Assembly (NCBI RefSeq): GCF_000632495.1
Contig: NZ_JFZT01000057.1
Location: 1-64,000, forward strand
DNA from: Candidatus Acidianus copahuensis
GTDB lineage: Archaea; Thermoproteota; Thermoprotei_A; Sulfolobales; Sulfolobaceae
Reading direction: 5' to 3'
DNA: 64,000 bases
Of the stretch, positions 1 through 8,434 are shown one piece after another. The notes beneath the pieces are model-generated. The model was not told the origin of the DNA and searched no databases. It saw only the letters and a program-made list of their open reading frames with translations. The translations under genes and the position numbers were made by a program. How positions within the stretch are numbered: the stretch's first letter is position 1; the number at the start of each line of letters is the position of its first letter.

Positions 1-1259
1 GTTGATAACATTACAGGAAATACTTCTATTATTACAAAGTTTGATATCCAGTCAATGAAAGCTATTAATGCTGCCATTCTTCCCCTTATGCGAGTATCGA
101 AATACTCAGCTTGAATTAACCATCCAGTTCCCCCAACTCCATAAGCGAAGAATACTATAAATCCTGCAAAAGCTATGAGTGCTCCTATTAAAATTCCTCT
201 CATAAGTAGAATTCCTCCAAGCAAGTCGAAAGCTAGCATACCTGCATATGCCGATAAACCTAAGCTTCTTCTGCCTATTCTATCAATATACTTAAAAGCA
301 ATATAGGTTGCAGCAACATTTATCGCTGCTAAGATTGATGCGGCCTCAACTGAGGATATTTCGCTATAAACTGGATTACTAGAAGAACCAAACAAGTGAA
401 GACTAAGAAGTATCGTAGGCCCATAGTAAAAAGGTACGTTAATTCCTGTGATTTGCTGGAATATTATCCATAGACTAACAATAAATAAAGCTCTCTTAGC
501 TGCAGTATCAAACTTGCTCTTTTCTTCATTCCTAACCTCAAATATAGCCCTATCAATTTGAGAATTGTCGACATTTAGTCCTAATTTGGCGAAGTCTTTC
601 TTTAACCTGTCAATTTTTCCAGAAAGGAGCAACCATCTTGGGGATTCGGGCATCATAAACCTTAACACAAGACCAACTAGCGCTGGAATGGCAGCTATTG
701 CAAAAAGCAGTCTCCAATCAAGAGTAAAGGCAAGTGATGGAGCTATAGCTAGAACTGCGATACCTACTATGTAAGAGCCCATAATTCCTATAGTAATCAT
801 CCACTGTTGCATTATCGCTAATGAACCTCTTCTATCTCTTGGCGCATATTCTGTTATATATGCGGTAGCAACAGCAGAATCTGCACCTATAGCAACTCCT
901 ATTATAGTCCTTAGAGTAAGTAACATTATCCCATTTACGCTTAAGGAAGTAAGAATTGCTGCTGCAGAATATATTGCAGCGTCGGCTATTAGCAGGGATT
1001 TTCTTCCATATTTATCCGTATAAAAGAAAGCTATTATAGCTCCAATTGCGGCACCAAGTGACGCACTTGCTATTTCATATCCCAGAGCAAAACCAGTAAA
1101 CTTGAAAGGAACAAATACTGCCGCTATACCTATGACTTCAGTATCATAACCAAATAGAAAGCCACCTATTGCCGCCAAGATGGTTATGATCCAGTATAGT
1201 CTAGTAACTTTTCGATTGTCCAGCTGGTTGAGTATTTCTTGAAGTGAAGATGATGCCAT
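1..1259 (-). CDS. MFS sugar-porter family transporter (partial, C-terminus beyond window)
   Basis: Open frame running from an ATG at 1259 leftwards off the window edge, about 419 codons visible with no stop. The N-terminus is short and cytoplasmic, then hydrophobic segments alternate with loops. Visible family marks: LFGYDTEVIG in the first membrane segment, DKYGRKSLL in the loop between segments 2 and 3, PESPRWLL after segment 6, QQITGINVPFYYGP in segment 7, and DRIGRRSLG in the loop between segments 8 and 9. These are the signature motifs of the sugar porter family of MFS proton symporters, a plasma-membrane carrier for sugars or related polar solutes. The substrate cannot be told. It is divergent from the next MFS gene, with a 283-bp AT-rich gap between them. 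Confidence 0.85.
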   Translation of the reverse strand, partial: MASSSLQEILNQLDNRKVTRLYWIITILAAIGGFLFGYDTEVIGIAAVFVPFKFTGFALGYEIASASLGAAIGAIIAFFYTDKYGRKSLLIADAAIYSAAAILTSLSVNGIMLLTLRTIIGVAIGADSAVATAYITEYAPRDRRGSLAIMQQWMITIGIMGSYIVGIAVLAIAPSLAFTLDWRLLFAIAAIPALVGLVLRFMMPESPRWLLLSGKIDRLKKDFAKLGLNVDNSQIDRAIFEVRNEEKSKFDTAAKRALFIVSLWIIFQQITGINVPFYYGPTILLSLHLFGSSSNPVYSEISSVEAASILAAINVAATYIAFKYIDRIGRRSLGLSAYAGMLAFDLLGGILLMRGILIGALIAFAGFIVFFAYGVGGTGWLIQAEYFDTRIRGRMAALIAFIDWISNFVIIEVFPVMLS

Positions 1260-1542
1260 AGGGAAATATAGTCATTATAGAATAAAAACATAATGTTTTA
1301 GTATAAGCAATAGGAATAACATTAAATTCTATCAAATATAATAGAATCTATATAATATCTACTTATATATTGCGTTAAGTATTCATATATCTGTAAGTTT
1401 AATCAGAGAGATTTATATTTAATATGATAAAGCATGAGACAGCTTTTTCCATCTCTATAAGTAATATTTATTATGAGTAGAATTATACTTAATCGTTATA
1501 GTGGATATAAAGCTTATAAACTTTCCATTATTTATCTTTCAT

Positions 1543-2961
1543 ATGGCAGAAAGTAAATCTCCTAATAATGGGGAAATAGTTTCAAAACTAACAGCTAGAA
1601 TAGATAGATTACCCACTATTGGCTTGCCTCTTTCAGTTATTTTGGCTTTAGCCTTTGGATATTTCATTTCATTGTACGACGTAATAAACGTTGGAATAGC
1701 TTTTTCTTCTACATCTCTTGCTTATACACATCTAACATTACCTGAGGCATCATTTGTCATTTCTATGGGACTTTTTGGCTATATTCCGGGAGCTATAATC
1801 CTAGGCTATATGGGCGATAAAGTTGGAAGGAAACCTACTCTTATTCTTACAGCGTTACTCACTGCTATAGGTAGCCTAGGTAATGCTCTTTCGATAAATT
1901 ATCCAATGTTTATTGTTTTTAGGTTTATCACTGGTATGGGAATTGGTGGAGACTTAATTCTTGTGCCCACATATATTGTGGAGATGGTACCAGCAAAGGA
2001 TAGAGGAAAGTACTTTAATTTAGTCTATATTGCAGGCTGGGCCGGTCTAGGTTTAGGCCCTTTTATGGCATCATATATTGATGTAGCTAATCCAGCAATA
2101 GGTTGGAGAATAATTTTCGCAATAGGTGCAGCATTAGCTTTTATAGTTTTGGTGATAAGAGGTCACGCGTCCGAAACTGTAAGAATGTTAGCATTAAAGG
2201 GAAAAATAGCTGAGGCTGAGCAAGTTGTTAAGGATATGGAAGATAAGGTTAAGCAAAAGACAGGACTAACTTCTTTACCCGAACCTAAACCTCTAAAATT
2301 CTCTGAGAAAAAGGTTGATCCATTCTATATATTTAAAAATCCAGACTATAGGAAAAGAATAATTCCAATAATGTTGGCTATTTTTTTCTTTTATTTTGGA
2401 GAATATCCTTATCTAACTGAATTTTTGCTATGGACTTCTAGTGTTACTGCTCTGCACAGTATTAGCAACCAAGTAACTCTCTACTATGGTGATGCAGGAG
2501 TTGCAACATTTATAGGAGCAATTTTACTCAGATATATTGTTGAAAAAGTTAGGAGAGCGATTCTAGTTACGGTTGCATATGCTGTAGGGATGCTAGCAGG
2601 TGTTACGATAGCAGTTTTAGGTGCACTTTCAGGAGATCTTGGTCTTATGCTTGGAGGATTTGTATTAACAAACTTAATAGGAGTTGGATGGAGTAATCAG
2701 CTTAATTACTTAAACGGTACAGAGAATGTACCAACTTATGCTAGGGCTACAGCATTTTCCTTCAGCGATGGATTAGGGCATTTAGGAGCTGCTATTTCAA
2801 CAGGAATAATTTTATCAGTGATAGCTTCAATAGGTGCTTTAACTACTTGGATAGGTTTTCAAATTCCAATGGTTGTGATGGGAATAATACTTATAACGAT
2901 ATTGCCAAATACAATAGGAAAAAGCTTAGAAGAAGTTAATGAGTCAAAGTCAGGGACATAG
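1543..2961 (+). CDS. MFS transporter
   Basis: Twelve-segment major facilitator protein of about 472 residues. The loop 2-3 motif GYMGDKVGRKPTLI and the segment 4 region RFITGMGIGGDLILVPTYIVE are typical of metabolite:H+ symporters and sugar-porter relatives. An in-frame GTG at 1501 would add 14 residues (MDIKLINFPLFIFH). I prefer the ATG at 1543, which gives a hydrophilic N-terminus MAESKSPNNGE as usual for MFS proteins. The substrate is unknown. The gene is divergent from another MFS gene, and nothing nearby links it to a pathway. Confidence 0.8.
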   Translation: MAESKSPNNGEIVSKLTARIDRLPTIGLPLSVILALAFGYFISLYDVINVGIAFSSTSLAYTHLTLPEASFVISMGLFGYIPGAIILGYMGDKVGRKPTLILTALLTAIGSLGNALSINYPMFIVFRFITGMGIGGDLILVPTYIVEMVPAKDRGKYFNLVYIAGWAGLGLGPFMASYIDVANPAIGWRIIFAIGAALAFIVLVIRGHASETVRMLALKGKIAEAEQVVKDMEDKVKQKTGLTSLPEPKPLKFSEKKVDPFYIFKNPDYRKRIIPIMLAIFFFYFGEYPYLTEFLLWTSSVTALHSISNQVTLYYGDAGVATFIGAILLRYIVEKVRRAILVTVAYAVGMLAGVTIAVLGALSGDLGLMLGGFVLTNLIGVGWSNQLNYLNGTENVPTYARATAFSFSDGLGHLGAAISTGIILSVIASIGALTTWIGFQIPMVVMGIILITILPNTIGKSLEEVNESKSGT

Positions 2962-3098
2962 ATAGTGAATATTTTTAGAAAATTGTAAAATTATTTTTAT
3001 CTATCTTAAAATTTTTCTTATCAATTTTTATAGTTATTAATTCTAAAAAACTTTTATTCGAATTAAATATGGATAATTATAGAATAAAATGGATTAAC

Positions 3099-3344
3099 TC
3101 AGACATCTTTAGCTAGTTCTATGCATTCAGTTAGTGAGTAGATTCTAGATCTAATATCCTCTAAGCAAATTCCAGCATTTATCATTCCATTCTCCTTGAG
3201 TACTCTCAATGCTTGTCTTAACGTTCTAGTTGGTAATTTAGTCTGGTTTCTCAACTGTGAAAAAGTCATGGGTCCATAGAATTCGAGAATTTTATAGACT
3301 AGTTTTGCGGAACATGGAAGTTCATCAAAGCTATTAGAGGACAT
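3099..3344 (-). CDS. small winged-helix transcriptional regulator
   Basis: An 81-residue protein made almost entirely of one winged helix-turn-helix. Residues about 20-60 (GPMTFSQLRNQTKLPTRTLRQALRVLKENGMI) show the helix-turn-helix and recognition helix of MarR/TrmB-like archaeal regulators. A wing follows (RSRIYSLTE). There is no ligand-binding or dimerisation extension beyond about 15 residues, so it probably acts as a compact DNA-binding dimer. It is divergent from the peroxiredoxin gene, with the starts about 105 bp apart, so it may control itself or that gene. The target is an inference. Confidence 0.75.
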   Translation of the reverse strand: MSSNSFDELPCSAKLVYKILEFYGPMTFSQLRNQTKLPTRTLRQALRVLKENGMINAGICLEDIRSRIYSLTECIELAKDV

Positions 3345-3449
3345 AGAATATCTAAGTTTGCGAACTTTATAATTTTAATGATATCTGCAAATGTTGCACT
3401 AACAACTAACTTTATAGCCATAAAATCTGATAAATACATGGAGATAGAA

Positions 3450-4094
3450 ATGAAACTATATCAGAGGTTTCCTGATACTCAAGTTCTAACGACAAAAGGT
3501 CCAATAGATTTTTATAAAGATATATTTGGAAAAGGAAAATGGTTATTTCTGTTTGCACATCCTGCAGACTTTACTCCTGTCTGCACAACGGAATTTGTAG
3601 CGTTTGCAAATGCTTATGATGAGTTCAAGAAGTTAGGCGTTGAATTGGTAGGAATGAGTGTAGATAGCATATATTCTCATATAGCTTGGTTAAGTGATAT
3701 AGAACAGCGGTATGGAGTAAAGATACCATTTCCTTTAATTGCCGATCCTGACAAAAAGCTAGCTAGACTTCTAGATATAATTGACGAAGCATCAGGAGTA
3801 ACTATTAGAGCAGTGTTCCTAGTTAATCCAGAAGGTACAATTAGATTTATGGCCTATTATCCCATCGAATATGGAAGAAAGATAGAGGAACTTCTAAGGA
3901 TAACTAAGGCGGCTATAGTTAATTATAAGGCAAAAGTTTCGCTTCCGGTTGATTGGGAGCCAGGAAAAGAGGTAATAATTCCTGCGCCAACGACTTTAGA
4001 TGAAGCTGAAATTAGGATGAAACTTCCGAACGCCAAAATGTGGTATCTTGCATTTAAGAAATATGATGAGCTCCCGCAAGACCAAAGAGTATAA
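3450..4094 (+). CDS. 1-Cys peroxiredoxin (Prx6 type)
   Basis: Cytoplasmic thiol peroxidase reducing H2O2 and organic peroxides. The active-site segment is HPADFTPVCTTEF with the peroxidatic Cys at residue 45. No other cysteine is present, so the resolving thiol must come from another molecule. The C-terminal arm (PVDWEPGKEVIIPAP) is the archaeal Prx6-type extension that builds the decamer. A longer frame opens at 3378, but the ATG at 3450 has GGAGAT five bases upstream and gives the usual family N-terminus MKLYQRFPDTQV, so I use it (214 residues). It precedes the hydrogenase genes, which fits oxygen protection of H2-oxidising cells, although that link is inferred. Confidence 0.93.
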   Translation: MKLYQRFPDTQVLTTKGPIDFYKDIFGKGKWLFLFAHPADFTPVCTTEFVAFANAYDEFKKLGVELVGMSVDSIYSHIAWLSDIEQRYGVKIPFPLIADPDKKLARLLDIIDEASGVTIRAVFLVNPEGTIRFMAYYPIEYGRKIEELLRITKAAIVNYKAKVSLPVDWEPGKEVIIPAPTTLDEAEIRMKLPNAKMWYLAFKKYDELPQDQRV

Positions 4095-4124
4095 GCTTTT
4101 ATTTTAAGCTTTTTTATTCTTTAC
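4095..4124 (+). terminator. T-rich terminator between peroxiredoxin and maturation protease genes
   Basis: The 30-bp gap contains AAGCTTTTATTTTAAGCTTTTTT, two AAGCTT palindromes with long T runs. T-rich tracts directly after the stop are the common archaeal termination signal. It could separate transcription of the peroxiredoxin from the protease gene that starts at 4125, but read-through is possible. Confidence 0.45.
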
Positions 4125-4619
4125 ATGAGAATTCTTATTGCAGGTATAGGTAATTCATTTATGATGGACGATGGTTGTGGTAGCTACGTAGTGAATTCTC
4201 TAAAAGTCGAAGGAGTAGACGTAAGAGATTATTCTACCGGTAGTATGTCTTTATTTGACGATGCCGAAAATTATGACTTAGTTATAGTTATAGATGCAGC
4301 AGCAATTGAAAAAGATGTAGAAGTAATTGAATTAAAACCAAGAGAACTAGGAGATTCTGTCCTTTCAATGATCTCTTCAGGTTCTCACGGTATTGGAATT
4401 GAAGACATAGTTACTTTTCTTAGTACTGGAAGGTTAAAGACAAGGTTTATTTTAGTAGGATGTAAGCCACACAAAATTGACGTTGGGATTGGTCTATCCA
4501 CTGAAATGAAGCAAAATTGTATTAAAGCCATCGAAGAGCTGGGTAAACTTCTAGAAATCTTTAACGTTAAGTTAAATGTAGAGGAATCTAAGGAAAACTT
4601 TCTTAAAAATGAAATATAG
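4125..4619 (+). CDS. [NiFe]-hydrogenase maturation endopeptidase (M52 family)
   Basis: Cytoplasmic protease that clips the C-terminal peptide of a hydrogenase large subunit after Ni insertion. The protein has 164 residues, normal for HycI/HyaD-type enzymes. It begins with the family motif AGIGN, followed by MMDDGCG (Asp15/16). Asp57 lies in VIVIDAAA and His88 in SSGSHGI. These match the three Ni-sensing ligands of HycI (Asp, Asp, His), so this is the fully equipped protease of the window. Two further M52-like proteins in this window lack the His. A substrate of the required kind, the large subunit with a 13-residue tail, is encoded at 10265-11797. It faces the HypC pair convergently. Confidence 0.9.
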   Translation: MRILIAGIGNSFMMDDGCGSYVVNSLKVEGVDVRDYSTGSMSLFDDAENYDLVIVIDAAAIEKDVEVIELKPRELGDSVLSMISSGSHGIGIEDIVTFLSTGRLKTRFILVGCKPHKIDVGIGLSTEMKQNCIKAIEELGKLLEIFNVKLNVEESKENFLKNEI

Positions 4620-4710
4620 AATTTGCATCCTAAGATAAATGATAAGATTTATAGATCAATTAGATTTAATATTAAAAATAACACTAAAATTTCTAATCAT
4701 TCTTATGTAG

Positions 4711-4938
4711 TTATCTGAGCTCATTAATTATACGAAATAAGTTTCCATTTATTTCGTCCTCTGCAATTACTTTTATGGCATAGCCAGCATGTGCTAAAAC
4801 ATAATCCCCCTCTTTAACATCAACAAGTCCAACTTCAACTTCTCTGTTAATTCCGCCAAAGTTAACTATAGCTGTACTTCCACTTAGTTTGATCACCTTC
4901 CCTAGAAAAGCTATATCATATGGGTCAAAATTACTCAA
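4711..4938 (-). CDS. HypC/HupF-like protein lacking the N-terminal Cys
   Basis: A 75-residue HypC-fold protein. The second half, KEGDYVLAHAGYAIKVI, is the canonical HypC signature with the functional His. The start is a TTG overlapping the stop of the upstream HypC gene in a TTGA arrangement, implying translational coupling. The N-terminus reads MSNFDPYDIAFLGKV, where HypC proteins have MCLAIPGKV. The invariant Cys2 that holds the Fe(CN)2CO unit is therefore absent, and no in-frame alternative start restores it. HypC normally shuttles the iron unit between HypD and the large subunit, and this paralog alone could not do that by the known chemistry. Confidence 0.85.
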   Translation of the reverse strand: MSNFDPYDIAFLGKVIKLSGSTAIVNFGGINREVEVGLVDVKEGDYVLAHAGYAIKVIAEDEINGNLFRIINELR

Positions 4939-5159
4939 TTTTCTATCGCCTTAACTATTTCTTTTTCATATTCTATCAGTTCTTTGTATTCTTTTTCATC
5001 TATTCTTTCTAATATCATACCATAACTCACTACAACGTAATCCCCTTCCTTAACTTCGACACCGTTTAGTATTACTGGTTCAACTATACCATTACCATAA
5101 TCAACAAATGCGATAAAGTCCTGAACGTTTACTATCTTTGCGGGAAAACTTAAACACAT
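4935..5159 (-). CDS. HypC/HupF-like chaperone lacking the HAGFAI histidine
   Basis: A 74-residue HypC-fold protein starting MCLSFPAKIVNV, so the essential Cys2 is present. At the second signature the family has GDYVLVHAGFAI, but this protein has GDYVVVSYGMIL, replacing the conserved His by Ser. It is the first gene of a coupled two-gene unit, and the next HypC paralog has the opposite defect (His kept, Cys lost). Together they carry one complete set of Fe-ligand residues. HypC proteins deliver Fe(CN)2CO in [NiFe]-hydrogenase maturation. A complete HypC is also encoded at 16362-16634. Confidence 0.85.
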   Translation of the reverse strand: MCLSFPAKIVNVQDFIAFVDYGNGIVEPVILNGVEVKEGDYVVVSYGMILERIDEKEYKELIEYEKEIVKAIEN

Positions 5160-5347
5160 TATTTTATTTTATTACTCTTAAGACTATATATCTTTATGCG
5201 GGTTGAAGGGGAAGAACCAACGTAGATGAGGATGAGTAATCCATTAAAGTCCGTTAAATATTTTCCTGGTAGTTGTATGTCATCCTCCGTAATGTTCTGT
5301 GTTAAGGTTATTAATAAGTAATAATTTATATGCATTTAACAGCGTAA

Positions 5348-6730
5348 TTATCCGTTACTTGTAGTAGATCCGCTAGTTAACTCTAAAGGAACCATATTTA
5401 CGTCATAACCATCATAGAACCACCAACTACTAGCTCCTAGACCTAGTGCCCAAAGTATTGCGTTGTAAATTATGAATGACGTAAGGTTGAACGAGGACGT
5501 AGCATAAACTGATACGCTGTTAGCAACTACTGGAGCTACTCTTACAACACCTATTAGAAAAGCTCTTGAATCTGTTGGCATTAGAGTAGGTTCATGAACT
5601 GTTCTGGAAGCCCACCCAAATTCGCTGAAAAACATATTGATTAAAAGAAGGGTATAAAAGATGAAAATGAATCCAGATGATACCATTTCAGACATCTGAA
5701 TTTCTCCATTGATAGGCTTTAGCAATTGACCATAATATAATATAGATACCAAAATAGCCAAAGTAGAGACTAGTCCTCCAAAAAAGGACATAAGACTAAA
5801 TTTCCTTGACCCTATTTTGTCTATTGCGAAAAAGGCTACAAATCCAGCAACCGATGCACCTAGATTAGCAACGAAAATTATAAGCGGTATCTCTGCTCCT
5901 GTAAAGTAATAGTCGGCAACAACGTATGCCATTAGTCCATATGTTACGTATTGGGATATTCCAATTAACGCTAGAAATATATATCTTTTAGATAAGCTAA
6001 TTTGTCTTATGTTTGTTCTTTCTCTAACATTATTTTTTTCTTTGAGTTTACTAACTTCCTTCTTTGCTATATTTTCCTTCCCTTTAGTTATGAGCCACCT
6101 TACAGATTCTGGTAGTAGTAGTCTTACAACAACTGCAGTTATAATACCTAAAATTGCAACTATTACTAAAGAAAGTAGTTCTATTGCTGCTGAACTAGTT
6201 ATATTATATGTAAGGTAACCCACCAATGCTGCTATCATTGCCCCTACATTATCAAAATTTGGGGCAAGTACTAGCATTCTATCCCTTTGATTTAAAGGTA
6301 TCATCTCAGCGGTATATGATAACATTACAGGAACTTCACCCTCTACTCCCAGTACTCCTAGAATTATACCTATAACTATTAAATAAATATAAGGAGGAGA
6401 TGATAGCATGTCAACATTAAATCGAGATAAAACTGTCGATATTCCAATTAATAGAGTTCCCATTGCATACATACCCATAGTAATGAAAAATGTCGTTTTT
6501 CTTCCCAAAGTCTTGTCTGAGAATAACGGAAGAATCAAGTTTCCAACTAATGTTGCAAATGTAGGAGTCAAGAGGAAAAGAACGTTCTTCACACTAGGAT
6601 AAAATAGTGGGGCAATACTTGCTATAATTCCCCACATAAAAAAGCCAACAAACAACGAGATGGACATAAGGATATGAATAGATGACCATTTAGCCTTGTC
6701 TACTTTTCCTATTATTTCGTTATCTTCCAT
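5348..6730 (-). CDS. MFS transporter
   Basis: A 460-residue major facilitator membrane protein with about twelve hydrophobic segments. Family marks include SDKTLGRKTTFFITMG in loop 2-3, YTAEMIPLNQRDRMLV after segment 4, and LPESVRWLITKGKENIAKKE leading into the central cytoplasmic loop. The arrangement resembles the SP/metabolite:H+ symporter branch. It is divergent from the heme-copper-oxidase-like gene, with the starts 190 bp apart. The substrate is not recognisable. Confidence 0.8.
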   Translation of the reverse strand: MEDNEIIGKVDKAKWSSIHILMSISLFVGFFMWGIIASIAPLFYPSVKNVLFLLTPTFATLVGNLILPLFSDKTLGRKTTFFITMGMYAMGTLLIGISTVLSRFNVDMLSSPPYIYLIVIGIILGVLGVEGEVPVMLSYTAEMIPLNQRDRMLVLAPNFDNVGAMIAALVGYLTYNITSSAAIELLSLVIVAILGIITAVVVRLLLPESVRWLITKGKENIAKKEVSKLKEKNNVRERTNIRQISLSKRYIFLALIGISQYVTYGLMAYVVADYYFTGAEIPLIIFVANLGASVAGFVAFFAIDKIGSRKFSLMSFFGGLVSTLAILVSILYYGQLLKPINGEIQMSEMVSSGFIFIFYTLLLINMFFSEFGWASRTVHEPTLMPTDSRAFLIGVVRVAPVVANSVSVYATSSFNLTSFIIYNAILWALGLGASSWWFYDGYDVNMVPLELTSGSTTSNG

Positions 6731-6918
6731 GAGTTTTTTGTTGTAAAACTTACTTATAAACCTAGTTATAGATTACCTTCTAGCTAGAATTGATAGAGTA
6801 AAATGATTTTTACAGTGCAAAACATTTTTTAATCTTCATTCTAAAAAGTTAATCATGGAATATTGTACAGTAAAAGTAACTTCCAAAAATAAATTGATTA
6901 AATTAAAGGGTGTTAGAT

Positions 6919-8328
6919 ATGTTAGAATTGTTCCTCCCAAAAGACTCTCATAGAATTAGATTTCTTTACCTTATTGGCTCCGTGTTCTGGTTAGCATTAA
7001 TTGGTATTGGAGCTATGAATATGAGAACATATCTAGAGTCACAAGGTTCTATAAAGTTTGATGAAATCTACTATTTTTTCCTCACTTTTCACGGTGATTC
7101 TGGATTTTTTATTTTTATAGAAATAGCAACAGTTTTTTTAGTTTTATATATATCGCATTTACGAGGTCAAGAATTAGGAGGTAGACTATTATCTCTCCTT
7201 TTTTGGACAGCAAATATAGGTGCTGTAATTTACTTTTTAGGAGGTCCGATAACAGGATGGTATTTACAGTACCCTTTATCCCTTCAGCCTGGAAGTTTTA
7301 TTGGAATCTATGGTATAGATTATTGGATAAGTTATGTTGGAATAATAATTATCTCTGTTTCCTTTTCTATTTTAGGTCTTAGATTATTTAAAGTTGTAAG
7401 GGATACTATCTTACGAACATCTAGTATTTTAATGGGTATAACTGAGCCGTTCTTAGGTATAGTTGCTGTAATAGATATAGTAGGAATATTTGGAAAAACG
7501 TTATCTGCAATAATACCAACTTCAGTTTTTTGGATTTTTGGTTCATCTTCAGATTATTACATGACTTATGCAACTTTTGGACTGTTATATTACTTTATTC
7601 CATATTATGGCTCTAGACCAATTAGCGAAAAATGGGTAAAATGGTTCTCATTACCTTTACTTATTCTTCCAATTCTATCTTTTTCGAGCGATTTACTGAC
7701 TTGGCCTATTCCTGTACCTCTTAAAATTATGGGAGTTATATCATCATACCTTTTATCTGGATTTCTTGGATTACTTATAATTAACCTTATAAAATCACTA
7801 AATATGTACAAATTAGGCGACGTAAAATCTTTCTTCTCTCTACTTTGCTACATAGGATTCATAATATCTGCTATTCCTTCGTTACTTCTTCCAGAGCCTT
7901 TTCTGGATACGTTTTTCCATAACACGTACTATGTGGTTGGAAGTTTTCATTCGATAATATGGGATTTTCTTATTGTAGGTCTAATGACTGGATTAGTATC
8001 ATTTGCGGAAGAGAGAAGAAAATATAGTGAATCAGAAACTATATTATTAAATCTTGGAATAATCTTGTGGAGTATAACTTCCACTGTCTTGGCCTATTTA
8101 ATGATGGAAGTAGGATATTTCGGATTGATCAGAAGGGAGATTATTTATTCTCCAGGATTTAAGCCTATAATGGTATTTATGAGTTTCCTCGCATATGATG
8201 CATTAACATCCATAACGCTAGTGGTTTCTATACCTCTTTGGATATTTATATCCTCTATTAAAGGACCTAAAAGTATAAAGAAAATTGTTTCTAGAGTTTC
8301 AATTATAGTGAAAAGTTTCAGTAAATAA
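6919..8328 (+). CDS. heme-copper-oxidase subunit I-like membrane protein without the binuclear centre
   Basis: About 469 residues and twelve or more membrane segments. The ATG at 6919 follows GGGTG at 6908-6912; an in-frame GTG at 6910 is an alternative. Similarity to subunit I of heme-copper oxidases is visible in FHGDSGFF (segment II), GWYLQYPLS (cf. GWTLYPPLS), VFWIFGSSSDYY (cf. WFFGHPEVY), LSFSSDLLT (cf. AHHMFT) and FHNTYYVVGSFHSII (cf. HDTYYVVAHFHYV). The two low-spin heme ligands are kept (His58, His344). All three CuB histidines are Ser (209, 256, 257), and the high-spin heme ligand is Ser342. It therefore should not reduce O2. A one-heme membrane electron carrier is the natural inference, perhaps tied to the adjacent hydrogenase genes. 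Confidence 0.75.
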   Translation: MLELFLPKDSHRIRFLYLIGSVFWLALIGIGAMNMRTYLESQGSIKFDEIYYFFLTFHGDSGFFIFIEIATVFLVLYISHLRGQELGGRLLSLLFWTANIGAVIYFLGGPITGWYLQYPLSLQPGSFIGIYGIDYWISYVGIIIISVSFSILGLRLFKVVRDTILRTSSILMGITEPFLGIVAVIDIVGIFGKTLSAIIPTSVFWIFGSSSDYYMTYATFGLLYYFIPYYGSRPISEKWVKWFSLPLLILPILSFSSDLLTWPIPVPLKIMGVISSYLLSGFLGLLIINLIKSLNMYKLGDVKSFFSLLCYIGFIISAIPSLLLPEPFLDTFFHNTYYVVGSFHSIIWDFLIVGLMTGLVSFAEERRKYSESETILLNLGIILWSITSTVLAYLMMEVGYFGLIRREIIYSPGFKPIMVFMSFLAYDALTSITLVVSIPLWIFISSIKGPKSIKKIVSRVSIIVKSFSK

Positions 8329-8434
8329 AAATTTTTTATTAAATCTGAATATGATTTCTATAATATAATTTTAAATTTTTTATCTAATAAACGTATATGA
8401 TAAGATTTTTAGTTTGGCATGTCAATAAATCTTT

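Noticed and set aside
5208..5260. Possible C/D-box small RNA: CCAACGT followed by GATGAGGAT, with similar strings near 38345 and 43320
   Set aside because: The box C consensus is not met and no clear box D follows. Similarity among the three sites is short and the spacing varies.
6009..6218. Open frames antisense to the MFS gene at 5348-6730 and similar shadow frames elsewhere
   Set aside because: They lie inside well-supported genes on the opposite strand, with low-complexity hydrophobic translations and no start context.
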